A stretch of DNA of 64,000 nucleotides from assembly GCF_041260155.1 (NCBI RefSeq), contig NC_091947.1:28729615-28793614 (forward strand). The letters are read 5' to 3'. Both the position numbers and the translations under genes were made by a program. The stretch's first letter is position 1; the number at the start of each line of letters is the position of its first letter. The notes beneath the pieces were generated by a model that saw only the letters and a list, made by a program, of their open reading frames with translations, had not been told where the DNA came from and ran no database searches. This DNA is from Ptychodera flava. Its lineage: Eukaryota; Hemichordata; Enteropneusta; Ptychoderidae. Below are positions 25,501 through 39,700 of the stretch, piece by piece.

Positions 25501-28500
25501 TAGTTTCACCAGCAATTGATTGTCCACCTTTGCATGATGATTTAAAGATAGAGAATTTGTAGGGCTAATCTCTAAATGTGTCGTTTTCACATGCATTTAT
25601 ATAATAACAATGCATAACAGATTTAGAAACACAGTTTTTTGCAATTTCTAGGCAGTTTGATACATAAAAAAATACAGCAATTATACAGTGTCGCTCAAAT
25701 TTGATCAGAATTGGTACATACCAAAGATCAACAATAAGTGTTGTTTCTATCTGTTCAGAGCAGGAAAATTATACGTTGATGTTATGACAATTTCTGCACA
25801 GTACAACCAGAAAAACAACAAGAAATATTTAAACCAGAAAAACAAGAATGACAAAAGTAAATAAGGTCTGAAACTTTAGGTACTGAAGGTCAACTTTAGC
25901 AACATGCATAGCAGAGAATCTTTCAACCATGGATGTACAAAAATAGACATCCATGGTTTCAGCAGATCTGTTAATATGTCACAGTCATAAACAATGACGG
26001 GAAATGACCAATTAGCTGTTTCAGTTACTGCTACCACTCCCAAACATAATAGGTACCCTGCATAAAATAGGTTTAAAGGTCAAAATCCTCTTATTCAGAT
26101 GTGTGGCTGATTCAGTTCACTGCCACCACTCCTGCACATTTGCAGGATTTCCCTTTTCTTACCTCATTTGCACATTTTTGACACTGACGTGTTCATTTGA
26201 ACAAATTCACATCTCAACCCCACATCTACCTGTACACCAAATACTGAGACGGTAGCTTTGGCGGTATGGGAGCCTTTGTGTGTGACGGACATACATCCGC
26301 ACATACATACCCACAAATATACAGACACACAGATGCTACCGACTCTCATATAAGCTCTTTTTGGTATTTATATAAAAAACCAAATATGAGATAAAATTAA
26401 TATCTATCTCCATAGCTCAATGATTAAGCTTCATTCTCCTTATGATTAATTTCTCTTTACTCAAGATGACTGTCATATGTGAGAATATGTGTTAAATTAA
26501 GGCCAAGCTAATCAACCTAGTACGTACACCTACCTGCATCTATAATGGCCTTTGCAAGACCACCTGAATGATCTAGATATTGGTTGCTTCCATTCACTAT
26601 GGCATCCACAGGCATTTTGGTGAGATCACCTTTACCAACCACAATACGCCTACCATCCTTTCTGGTCACATAGCATAACACAGTCAATGTAGTCGGTGGT
26701 GGCATCATTGGTACTTCTTCTTCAGCTTCTACTTCCATGGCTGTCTCCACTTCTGATGGGTCTGTGACGTCTATCCGACAATTGAATTCATTCTCAACCA
26801 CCCTAAGATACATTTGTCCTTTTGTCTTCATTAACAGGCTGGCATTCCAGGTTTGTCAATGGGTGTGGGTGCGCACTGACTTTTTCAGCAAGTCTCTTCA
26901 ACTGTTCACTGGCTGCCCTTACATCATCTTCTGTTCCTTTGACAAGTTATACCTGTACTGTTTTGGTATCTGTCGATGCTGAATGGCTGCTGTTTAGCTT
27001 GCTGCCTCACCATTTGTAACTCACTCTTTTTCAAATCAAAGAGGAATCTCACTCTGCCTGTTCCATTTGAATGACATCATCAACCACTGTGTGTAATTTG
27101 ATGAAATCTGTAGCTTGGTAGCCACTGGTGTTAAGCTGGTTATGAAGCCTACGACAGTAACAGCATTTCTCTGACCAGACACTGGGGGCAGTATGAAGAC
27201 CTTTTCCTCATCTTCAAGTTCTACCAACTAATTCTTTCCATTCCTCTTTCTGTATTGCAGGCTGGGACTGTTGTTTGATATCAATAAAGTGCTCTGCAAT
27301 GCTGTTCTGTAAAATCTGTACAGCTTGTTCCGTTTCATCCTCAGTAGAAGCAGAACAGGTCACAATTTCTTCAGACACCATGTACGTAGCTCTGAACTTT
27401 CTTGCCTTGAAGGTTTCATATATCTTCTTGGCGACATCTCGGTCTTCAGAAATTCCTTCACATTACTAGAAGCTGGTCTGAACTTTCTTACAGGTAGGCC
27501 GTTCAAGAGTCTGATACATGTAAACTTTTGCCTCCGTGATCTCACTTGGTAATCCCTCAAAAGTGACTCTCTGAGATTTCGATGCAACTTTAATTTGAAG
27601 TCCAGGAAAACGTTCAGCTGTAGCTTTTGAAAATCTGACCATCAGGAGCTGTTGTATCTGGAAAGGGTCTTTGATGTCCACATTTTCTGTGATTCTCTGT
27701 TTGGCTTTTTGAATTTCATCTTCAATGTCTTTGATAAGCTCCTCAATTCTGGTTTTGAGTATTGTGACATCTGCTGCTCTGCCAGTGATATGAATTGTGG
27801 ATGACGTTTGGTCCATTTGCAAATCAACAGAATCTCTAGCAATAACCAAGGATCCAACTTCACTTTTGACCCGCAACCAGATACCTTCTAAAACTGTGAT
27901 TGTGCCATCTTGTCCCCTGCAGATACTGAATTAAAGTAGACTTTGCATTCTTAGACCAACTTTTCACTATTTTGTGAAGATCCTTGGTGTCAGAGGTCAG
28001 TGTTGGCTTCAATAATACCTTGTCACTCTGTTCCTGATGTGGCCATTCAATATCTGTGTGAGCATCATGCAAAGTTTCTTTAAATTCTTCAGTGTATTGA
28101 TTTTGTTTGGCCATGATGAACTCCATAATAAGAGGATCCACGTCGTCGGTGACAGGTTTTGGAATTCTGGGAGTTAGTTCACCACTGCTCACCATGTAAC
28201 CAAGACTTGCATAGAATGGTTGAACAGTCACTTGTCTTTGGTCGATCTCATGAGTCTTATGAAGTACATTATCTACAACTAATGGGAAAAACAAACAGTT
28301 GGATTGTTTTCGAACAATTCACAGAAAGTATTGTATACTGATCAACTCAATTACCTTGAGCGATATCAACATCAGAAATCGTACATTTTCATCTTCAAAA
28401 TCCTCAGAGGTTTCATTTTTTGAAAATCTCAATGACTGATATATAATTTCATTAATCTGTAGGCTTGAACAAATGACACATTGACTGCAGCTGCACACAC

Positions 28501-30702
28501 TTCAAGATTTTATATTGATCACAAAAAATAAACCAGCAAAACTTTGCAGGGTGAATGTATCCAACCAGCATCTTACCTCTGCAGTCTTTGAAGAACACTT
28601 TAGCAGAATTCCTCTCTTCGTCAAGATCAACATCATCCACTTCTCCACCTCCACTTCTTTTCACACTTTCAAAGTACAGTGCCAGACTGTCTTCAGAAAC
28701 ATTGGGAGGCAAATCTTCAACCAGTACACAGTCAGTGTGATAGGCTGGCTGAACAGTTACTGTGGCTTGGCTGAGCTTTTTCTTACTTATCCGATGGGTG
28801 ATCTTCTCAAAATCTGAAGACAAAATCATGCAGTATAAACAGTGGGAAGCAGATAAACAAATGTCTGTCTCCTCTCGACACGTGAGACCTAAATTGCTGT
28901 GAATTCCAGCTTAGTTACATCACAATTTATTAATGAAGTCGAAGAAATTTAAAGTACACATTAAAAAGAAGATTACCCTCAATATCTTCATCGTATCTGA
29001 CCATCACTGTACCAGGTTCTTCACCAAAAATCAGTTCAGGGTCTTCCTCGATACGAGTGCAACTTTCCATATAAAGTAAAATAGTCTCTGCAGAAGTATC
29101 ATCAGCTAGACCTTTCAAGATCATTGATGTTTTGTCTCTTGGCAACTCGGAGGGCTTTCTCTTCCTCTTCTCTTTCTTCATTCTCTGTATCATCCTGGCA
29201 TTAGGATCTGCATCCCCAGAAGATGTATTCTGTTGTCCGTACATCTCTCCTTCCATTGATTGGCTGGTATATTGCCCACTGCTAAGTGACTGAGATGTCT
29301 CTTGATCTTCATCACAGCTGTCAATGCTTTCACATCCAAGGCATTCATGGTATGGCTGTACATCCAGTCTTAGATTATTCAAGTAATGGTTCCTCTCCAG
29401 AACTCTGTCAACAACTAAGGAAATATGAACAATTTTATGGAGATCGCAACAACACAGGTAAATTTCAAAGAAGCTATTGGACAGAGTGACTTCATTTACA
29501 GAATATTGCAGGCTATATGTTAGAGGTGATATGCTGACGAATAAAAATTCCCAAATGAAGATCTTGTGGGAGGTGCAAATACTATTTTAGTATAATACTT
29601 CTAAGTCAGTCAAGCAACTAGGGCAGCCTACTGTATGTATTGCATTTTTGTGACATTTCATTGAGGACACAAAGGCATTAAATTCTACCAGTAGGTAGCG
29701 CCTGTTTCATTTGTCAAACAAGTAATCATGAATTAATACATTCCACCTATCAAATGTCAGCTAGCAGGAAGTGATATAATTGAATCATTACTTTAACCCT
29801 TTTCCTGCCAAGTCCATATTTCACCACCAGGTCACGATGGTTAGTGAAACACAACATATTCCATATGATGTACTTTAACATAATACTGTACATTTGAAGG
29901 CTGTTGAAAACATAAATACTGTAAACTTGATTTTTTTGGACAAAAGATGCTATAACAGACCAAACCAAGTGGGTGACAATACGTCATGTTTTGGCTCAAT
30001 ACTGCTTTTTACTGACTTGACTGAAGGGGAAGTGATACAGTCTGGCAGGAAAAGGGTTAAATAATAAATTATAAGTGATTTTAAAAGTATTTGTGTAACA
30101 TTTTGAATAAGAATTCAATTTTGGTTGTTTCAAACAAACATTTCATGGATAAATGTTTAAAGGCCCATGTGAAGTGGAACTTTTGTATCTCCGTCGGGAT
30201 TTTACTTTAAATTGAAATAAGTTCTTGTAAATGTACTGACTGAAGGATGTGTTTATAGGTATTGACATGTGACCCAGGCGGTGCTTTGGACTTTGTATGT
30301 CACAATCTCTGACAAGTGTTATATGGTTATAGATAAATATGAACCATGATGTTTTATCTGAAAAGAGGTCAAAGGTCACTAAGCTTTGTTATCGGTTAGA
30401 TTAGTTTTGGTACGCACAATGTACATTTTCTTGGTCATATTACTTGGCAAGAATTTATTTACCTCACTGCACACTGGATTTTGCCAAACTGGGCATCTAG
30501 TAAATGCATATATAACACATGTCCACATCAGTACGCTAAAAACATGACTAACACAGGATAAAAATATTACAGTATGTAAAATACTAAAAGACATGTATAA
30601 CCAAAAATGAACAATTCTGGCTCCATCTCCAAGAACAAATGTGCCAAACATCAAAGTGATCAAATGAATGGTTTAACCATACCCAGATCACACACACACA
30701 TA

Positions 30703-30747
<45 letters not shown>

Positions 30748-33700
30748 TAATTTTCAAGCAGAAGGAGATACTTCCCTACTTGTATGAGAAACCTGGAGAG
30801 AACACTGTAAGGGTAGAATGAGAATCCAGAACTACCATCTTATGATACAGATCTAAAGTGGTGCTTCCAACCGACAACTTGTGAGTTAGCTTCAGTTACT
30901 GAAAGAATTGCAATTTAGACTGATACCTCAACTCACATTTCCCAAAGGTTTCAAGTGCAAAATATGACTGAAATCTGTCTTGGTAATTTAACAACAGTCA
31001 ACAAGATCTACATCACCTACCTCTGTAATCTCTAAAAGACACAACTGCCAGACACTTCTTTTTATTAAATCTGACATAGTCAACGTCACCGCCGCCACTT
31101 CTGGCCGAGTTCTCAAAGTACATTGTGACTACATCTTCAGTGACATTTGGTGGTAAATTCTGAGCAAGTATGCTGTCAGTCAGGTACACTGGCTCTGCTG
31201 ATATTTTCACTTTGTTCAGTCTTCTCTTTGCAACTTTGTGGACAACACTTTCAAAATCTAGAGATCAAGAGAAGTGACGAACTATTTATTTGCACAACGA
31301 CACATCAAATAACAAGTAAAATGTTCACTTAACCTGCTATTGTTTGTAACTGGATATATAGACTGCAGTAAACGTTTTAAAGGAATTGATGCAGCACAAT
31401 GTAAATTAAAAACCTGAAGGTATAAATGTTTACATTAACATAAAATCAACATAAGTGAGAGTGTCCTATTCCAGACATGCAATGATTTTTTACATAAAAA
31501 CTGTAAAATTTGTAATTCAGGTTTTGAATATTGCACATTACACAACTAATAGTGTAATACTATATACCTGGAATATCTTTGGAGTACTTCAAGAGCACAA
31601 TGCCAGGTTTGTCACCAAAAAACATCGAAGGAGCTTCTTCAATACCAGTACGGCTCTCCATATACAGATCAATGGTCTCTCTGTTTGTATCATCAGATAA
31701 TCCTTTCAGTAGGATAGCTTTTGTATCTCTTGGGAGTTTTCGTTTCTTCTTTCGTTTTGGAGCAAGAGTGACTGTCAGTTGTACATCTTGACACTTGTGA
31801 GAACGTTCCAGGACTCTGGGTACAACTGTAAATGTAAAAGCACTATCTATTATAGAGTAGCATACACACTGTATTCAGTTATCACCTACATTTTGTATTC
31901 CACATACTATGCCTCATCAATGAAAGCCATGATGGACATGGAGTCCATTGCAATATTTTTCCTTTGTTTGCTTTGATATTGTGGCCATAGACCCTTCAGA
32001 GTGTATGGCATGATAAATAATAACACATGACAGTGAGGGCAATATCAAACTTTGTGATCTGCCCATGGCATGGTGATCATGACCAAAATATTGATGATGC
32101 CTGAGCCACTGGTGAGGTTATCATCAATATTTTGGTCAGGATCATCAGTCCGAGGGCATGCCACAAATCGTGATACTGCCAATGTGAATTCATATGTTAT
32201 TTATTTTATTACACTGAACATTTGAAATCACCACAAAATCCAGTATATGTACTCTGCGCATCGAACGACAGGTTGAAATGACATGCAAATTTTCAAATGA
32301 CACATTTTATATATCTCGTGCAAGAGTTCTTGGCACAGTGCCTGTACACTACAATGCATGTGCACACTTCGAACTTGAGTTAAAATGCCAGCACATAGTG
32401 GGCAAGACTCGAGGGCAATAGCAAATTGAATCATGTTATATTACTTTTTTGGAATGTCAGCCTTTTAACCAATCATAAGATCATTTCTATAGGTGAGGTT
32501 TAATAATCATTTATCCATTCACTACCAATATGTTGTAAAATTGCTGTGCCAAAGATACTCTGAACGTACAGGATCTTGCCGGAATTTCACATCACTCAAA
32601 GTACACAGTGATTCAATGGCTCTGGGAAATTTCTGGCAAAAAGGTAGTCAAGGCGTTAGAGCTAAAGGATTGCAAGCTGTTAATCTATAACTGTCATTGC
32701 TAGTTGAGACACTTCGTGGTATCACAATGCTGGCAGAAACAGTTGAACTATGATAAACAAACGTGACTGTATTGATTGTCATTTCATAAAACAATTCAAA
32801 TGAAAAAGCAAATCCCAACAAGCCTTAAAAGTTTTGAATACCTTCAGCAGATTCAAATGTGATTTGCAGCTTCTTCCCTTTATCCAACTCTTCAATGTTT
32901 TTCACAGGACCTCCTCCAGATCTTTTACTTTCAAAGTAAAGCTGAAGAATTTCCAGATTGTTTTTTGTTTTATCTAATCCAGTTACTTCAATTGTGTCAT
33001 TCACAGTTTTTTCATCTTCATCATCACTTGGAGTATCTGCATTATATAAAAAAAAATAGTTTGCAAAGTTTACATTTAGTAGCATTTTGGGTGAGATCTT
33101 TATTTGAAGAGGTTGGTATAATGGTCGACTCCAGTGGATACAAATTAACTTGTCATCTTTAAAAGGCATGGAACAGGCGTCAGATTGTCTTGCCAGGAAA
33201 TTTGCTTACTAGATTACAATTTCAATGGAAAACAAAAGGCTATGACACCTTCATAATCCTCTTACAGACTAGAACAAACTTGATCCCTGGGATTAAGTTT
33301 TCTACCTTTAAGGTACCCTATTGTAAATATGTAGATGAACAAAAGACACTAGGTATTATGGCAGTCTCAAAAACCAACATGTATCCGCTGGTTTTACAGA
33401 CAACTGTTCCCATCTACTATTATAAGTACCTACTTTGCGTGGTTCAACCCTATTTCTTTTTCAGTTATATTTCTTGTACAAAACTATGAACTGATAGGCA
33501 TAAATGTGATCATTTCTCAACATTTGACTTTAAGAAAAGAAATCATGAGGCACACAAGCGTAATTCAGTGTTTGAATTCAGCTGCAGGTCCAACATGCAT
33601 GTACTAGCTAATCAACAGTAAGGAACTAAATGTGTTGAAAATTGATACTGAAGAAAAACCGACACTGAAATGACTATAAGTGCATCACTGAAACAGCTGT

Positions 33701-36700
33701 AATATAATCAAACATAAGGTCTACTGGTATTTTAGCAGTATTTGCATGGCTTTTGTTCAGAGGATTAATTACATATGTTTATTCTTTCAATTCAGTCAAG
33801 AAATCTTGAAACAAGTCAGTTACAACCTGAATACGACAGAGCCAATTGTTCAACCCATCACTTCACAAGAACCTGACTTAAATAAGGCTTACTGGTAGGG
33901 CCTTTAAATGCTACTGTTCAAGGTCATGGAGTCAAATCATATGAAACCTATCAGAAACCTCACTGTTGGATTGGCACCTTCCACTTGAATGGTAACCAAA
34001 AGTTTACATTTAGGGAAACTACTATATTGTCATGTCTAAATTTTATGATCTGCAAAGAGAAGCTTGTCAAAATTACTGGTGTGTGTTTATAGAGACTACA
34101 AAAGCGTCAAGTTCACAGATACACAGAAGATACCTGAATTGGTCTCACATGTCAAGAAATCTTAGGGAGATTACTTGGCTGTGCTTGTTGTGCAATCAAT
34201 ATTTTGTCATTTTTTTCAGATTCCTTCAAAGCATAATAAATATAGCAAATTCCATGTTTTGCTGTGGTTGACAATATCATATCATTTCCTGTAATTGTAT
34301 CCGTATTTAGTTACGTAGACTAATTACTACCGGTATGTCTGTTATGATCTGGTGAATCATAAAATGTTTTTACATTTTATTATTATTATCATTATCATCA
34401 TCATTATTATGATTATTATCGAGATTATTATCTCATGGATATTATAGGATATTATGAAATTTGAATCTGCTCTTATCACTAGACTTCAGGTCACATGTAA
34501 ACCAGATCAATGAATTCTGCTCTCCTTTTAACTAACAGATGGGTATACATCAAAACAGCAGGGTCAAGGATTACAAATTGAGATTCTACAGCAAGCATTT
34601 CAAAGAGCAATTTTCGTCTTGCTATATCCAATCTGTGAGTACTTGACTTCTCATCATGTAAGATGTATTGAATTTGAATGGTAAATGCCACCTGCAATGC
34701 AACTCAGAAAAAGAACTATGCAGATATGTGATTACAGGCAAACTATATTGTTGGCTACATCATTAGAATGATGTACGATGAGCAGAATGTAGTTTACACA
34801 TCATCATGGTAACACAATGTGTAATATAACAGTCTATGCATAGTGGTAGACACTTTTTACATTGAATCTGCTGAATGATTTATTGTCACTTGTCAAGGTT
34901 TCGCCTGGTTGCTATGCATTTATGGCACAAACTTACCAAGATGATGTTCTGTTTCTGAAAAAGTCCCTAATGGTTCAGCTGGTGGAGCTTCGATCTTACT
35001 CTGATTCTGATCCATTGGCTGTGGATCCCGTACATTGCTCTGAGTCTGATTCTGGAACACTGGTTGTGGTAGTTCTCCAATCTGGTTCTGATTCTGGCTT
35101 GTTGGTTTTTGTGGTTCTTGAATCTTGATCTGATTTTGACTGATTGAATCAAGAGGTTCCTTGATCTGTGTCTGATCCTGGCTCTGTGGATGAGGTGCCG
35201 GTTGAATCTGGGTCTGATGCTGGGTCTTTATACTAGTATGTAGAGATGTTTGCATCTGGCTCAGATGTTTGTTCTGATTCTCACTTGCTGAGCTTGGAGC
35301 CTGGAATGCTGACCCTCCTGAAATTTCTGTTGTTTTAGCAGCTTGCATAAGCAGTTGCTGCTGCTCAGTGGTTAAAGTCTGCATGAACATTTGCATGTAA
35401 TCAGCTGGTGGTGCTCCATGCTGCAACAAGGGCTGTGTCTGATTTGGAGTCTGCATGATAATTTGCATGTAATCAGCTGGTGGTGCTCCATGCTGCAACA
35501 AGGGCTGATTCGGAGTCTGTACAACATAGTACTGTGGTGGAATCAGAAGAGGTTGCTGTGCAACCTGTGACATTGGCTGCTGTTGTCCAGGAAACTGTTG
35601 ATGGTGAACAGGCTGGTTTTGCACAGTTCCATGATCTTGACTCAGAAGGGAGTTTGATATATCAGCTGTTTGCTGATTTGAAAGTTGTTGCAACTGTTCA
35701 ACACCTTCACTGCTCTGATCTTCATTTTGTTTATTGGAGTAGCTTGGCACTTCTGTTCTTTCATATGTTTCCTTGGAATGGCCAATCATTTCCATTTTAC
35801 CAGGATCTGATGTTTGCTCTGAATCACCAATCATTCCAGTACACTGGTGCTCAGAAGGACCTGAATGTTCTGGTAGGGTTTGCCTCACAGCACCGCCTGG
35901 AACACGCATCCCCATTTCCATCTTCCTCCTAAATCCAGGTGGTCCTTTGTCTCCCTTAGAAACTGTTTCTCCTGTCATTTGTTGGTTGCTGTGACTTATT
36001 AGTACCTGTGAATTCTGCTGGTAAGATTGATTCCAAATATGCCGAAGACCAAGGAGATCTCCTTCACTTTGTGGTACAGATTGAGGAAATAAAGCATAGG
36101 TATTCATGTCTACCATCATGTGAGGTGCTTCATTGGTTGATTTGATGATTGAGATGTCATCATCTGAGCAACTCCAATGAAAGTCACAGGTTGATTTGCT
36201 GATTGAGATGTCATCACATGATCAGATGCCACAGCATTCATTGGTTGATTTGCTGATTGACCCATGGTCGTGTAAGACGAGACATTTATTGGTGAATTCT
36301 GTTGCAGAGATGCCATTGTTGGAGCATATCTCAGGTCACCCAGTGGTTGAGTTGGGGCACCTATTACTGGTTGCATTGTACTGTCGGTCAAGCCAGCTTG
36401 ATCATTTCCTGTTGATATATTTTGGGTTTCTGTTTCATTCACTTCTCCAATTCTATTTTTGCCATGTTTCTCCTGAAATAAAAAAATACACAAGGTCAGC
36501 TTTATTGTCCTTCTCCAAATAGATTACATTCAAGTTTACAATTGAAAGGTTGAATTTAAATAATAAAGTATGCCTAATTTTTTGAACTTGTAGTTTAAAG
36601 TATTTCCCATATATATTTCCCTATTTAATTGGTAGGGTCTGGTCAATGCTTGTCAATTGTCTGCATGAGGGTGACTTTTTGAAACATTTTCATTACAGGA

Positions 36701-39700
36701 ACTATTGTTGGTATATCTGAACTTACATGTGCAAACTTTTCTTAGATGTCATCAGCAGAAGAAAGGCAATCAAAATTTGCAGCGGTTAAAAGAGGATTAC
36801 TATGGGTTTATATGACTATGGTAATATTGACAAATGTTGGTGCTCAGCTTTGCCAAAGTATCATGATATCATGGCCTCAATGGGACAGTAGTTAATCATT
36901 ATCAACACATTTAAAGGTCAGTTAAATGTTTAAAAGCATTACAATATCAATTTGAATTGTTTTTTTAATTAAAAAAATGCATGAAGAATAAATCATTCCA
37001 ATGTTCAACCTCTTTTTAGCTCTGATAACTACTGTCGTTCTGTTACACAGATAAGCTACACTGTGGTTATTGGCATCAATTTTCATTATGATTTAATATG
37101 ACCTTAGGCATGCGACCTACATCCATTGTGTGGTGTTATCACATCCTTTATATGCCATACATGACTAAAATGTACAAAATTAGCCATTTGAAATCCCCAC
37201 TGTAAATAGTGTAATGAAAATAGTGTTCATGAATCTGTGGCTTTCGTAATCACACTAGTTTTCACAAATGTCATTGCCAAGAGGGTTGCATAGTATCATA
37301 TTGGGCAAGTCTTTGGTGAAATGAAAGAGGCTGTGTTTTTCTTTCATTTTGAACTACTTCCTGGAAGAGTACAGTGATAGACAATAGAAGTATAGAAAAG
37401 CACAAACTGGAAATGATTGTCACAGCAAAATGGACCTTTGACTGCCAGTGACTTTCATGTGCTCCAGTCAAAGAACAGCCACACTACACAAAATAAAATA
37501 GACCCCTAAACATCCATATTTGATGACCAATAAACAAGTTAAGTGCCTAAATGTATCTGATATCACTGAGAGATTGAAAAGGTACAAAATTCAAATAAAG
37601 ACAAAATTCATTCATTAGAAAATAATTTTTCAAATTTCCTATTTCATCTTAGCATTAATCATTCTCTTGCATTCAACATTTTGAATATAATTGTGCACAG
37701 TAAATTTTTGATGACAGTCAATTTTTGATGATCAACACTGTGTTATGAATTCATTAATCAACTGAATGAGTTTAATTTCAAAAGATATGTAAATGACTGA
37801 ATAAGTCAATCTGAGAAATAATCAAAGTGAGACTTGAGTGGACACCGTGGGTCATCAGTATGTATTAGGGAGATGGTGCAGTGGCAAAGAATGTGAAATT
37901 TTTAAAAGAGTTACTTTCAGAATGTGCTTAGGAATACAATTCAGATAACATTCAGACACTCACTATGTGAGATAATATTCTGTATATTCCAGAAGAGTCC
38001 TTTCAGAATGTGCTTTGGAATACAATTCAGAATAATATTCAGACACTCACTATGTGAGATAATATTCTGTATATTCTAGAAGTAACAAGTCATTGACAAT
38101 GACATAGTCCCCACTTGTAATAGGAGTATTAGTCTTGATGGGGCAGGGAAATGAGGTCAGAAGTATCACTGGAGTGTATATGTTCAGATCTATGGACACA
38201 TAGGTCTATGTCATTGTTCCCATTTTGAAACAAGAGGCATGTCTAAGTTATGGTTCTAAATCGGGAAAAAAGATCAGACCTCTAGCTGTATTGGCCTGCC
38301 AAGAAATACATATGTGCATAATAAATGAGGTACAAGATGTGACATCTTAAGGTCTACTATCCTATCAAAATTGAAGCGTAAAGAACTTGTGGTTACTGAG
38401 TTATGCATATATATGCATATTCAAGGTCAAAGGTCATCAAGGTCACGTGACATTTTGTCAAAAAAATTGTATTGCTAAGTTATCCCTACATACCAAAAAT
38501 CAGACCTCTAGCTCTATTGGCTTGCTCAAAATTAGATATGTGCATAATTAATGAGGTACAATATGTGGCGTCATAAGGTGTCCCATCATACCAAATATGA
38601 AGGGTGTAGCACTTGTGGTTACTGAGTTATGGACAAATATGTATATTTGAGGTCAAAGGTCACCGAGGTCACGTGACATTTTGTCAAAATAATTGTATTG
38701 CTAAGTTATCCCTATATACCAAAAATCAGACCTCTAGCTCTATTGGCTCGCTCAAAATTAGATATGTGCATAATTAATGAGGTACAATATGTGGCGTCAT
38801 AAGGTGTCCCATCATACCAAATATGAAGGGTGTAGCACTTGTGGTTACTGAGTTTTGACAAATATGTATATTTGAGGTCAAAGGTCACCAAGGTCACGTG
38901 ACATTTTGTCAAAATAATTGTATTGCTAAGTTATCCCTATATACCAAAAATCAGACCTCTAGCTCTATTGGCTTGCTCAAAATTAGATATGTGCATAATT
39001 AATGAGGTACAATATGTGGCGTCATAAGGTGTCCCATCATACCAAATATGAAGGGTGTAGCACTTGTGGTTACTGAGTTTTGGACAAATATGTATATTTG
39101 AGGTCAAAGGTCACCGAGGTCACGTGACATTTGTCAAAATAATTGTATTGCTAAGTTATCCCTTTATACCAAAAATCAGACCTCTAGCTCTATTGGCTCG
39201 CTCAAAATTAGATATGTGCATAATTAATGAGGTACAATATGTGGCGTCATAAGGTGTCCCATCATACCAAATATGAAGGGTGTAGCACTTGTGGTTACTG
39301 AGTTTTGGACAAATATGTATATTTGAGGTCAAAGGTCACCAAGGTCACGTGACATTTTGTCAAAATAATTGTATTGCTAAGTTATCCCTTTATACCAAAA
39401 ATCAGACCTCTAGCTCTATTGGCTCGCTCAAAATTAGATATGTGCATAATTAATGAGGTACAATATGTGGCGTCATAAGGTGTCCCATCATACCAAATAT
39501 GAAGAGTGTAGCACTTGTGGTTACTGAGTTATGCACAAATATGTATATTTGAGGTCAAAGGTAATTGAGGTCATGAGACATTTTGTCAAAAAAATTGTAT
39601 GCTAAGTTATCCATATATACCAAAAATCAGACCTCTCGCTCTATTGGCTTGCTCAAAATTAGATATGCACATAATTAATGAGGTACAATATGTGGCATCA

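Noticed and set aside
27900-28080. Short intron in exon 9 from gtatta to a ctgcag acceptor
   Set aside because: The acceptor looks good but donor phase does not fit, and the removed stretch encodes conserved-looking sequence ([19 protein letters not shown]).
35480-35932. 150-codon plus-strand frame
   Set aside because: Antisense shadow of the Gln-rich exon 3; it has no independent features.
36100-36130. Tiny intron joining the two frames of exon 3
   Set aside because: No convincing donor and acceptor with a pyrimidine tract in the 40 bp available; a small indel in a repeat is simpler.
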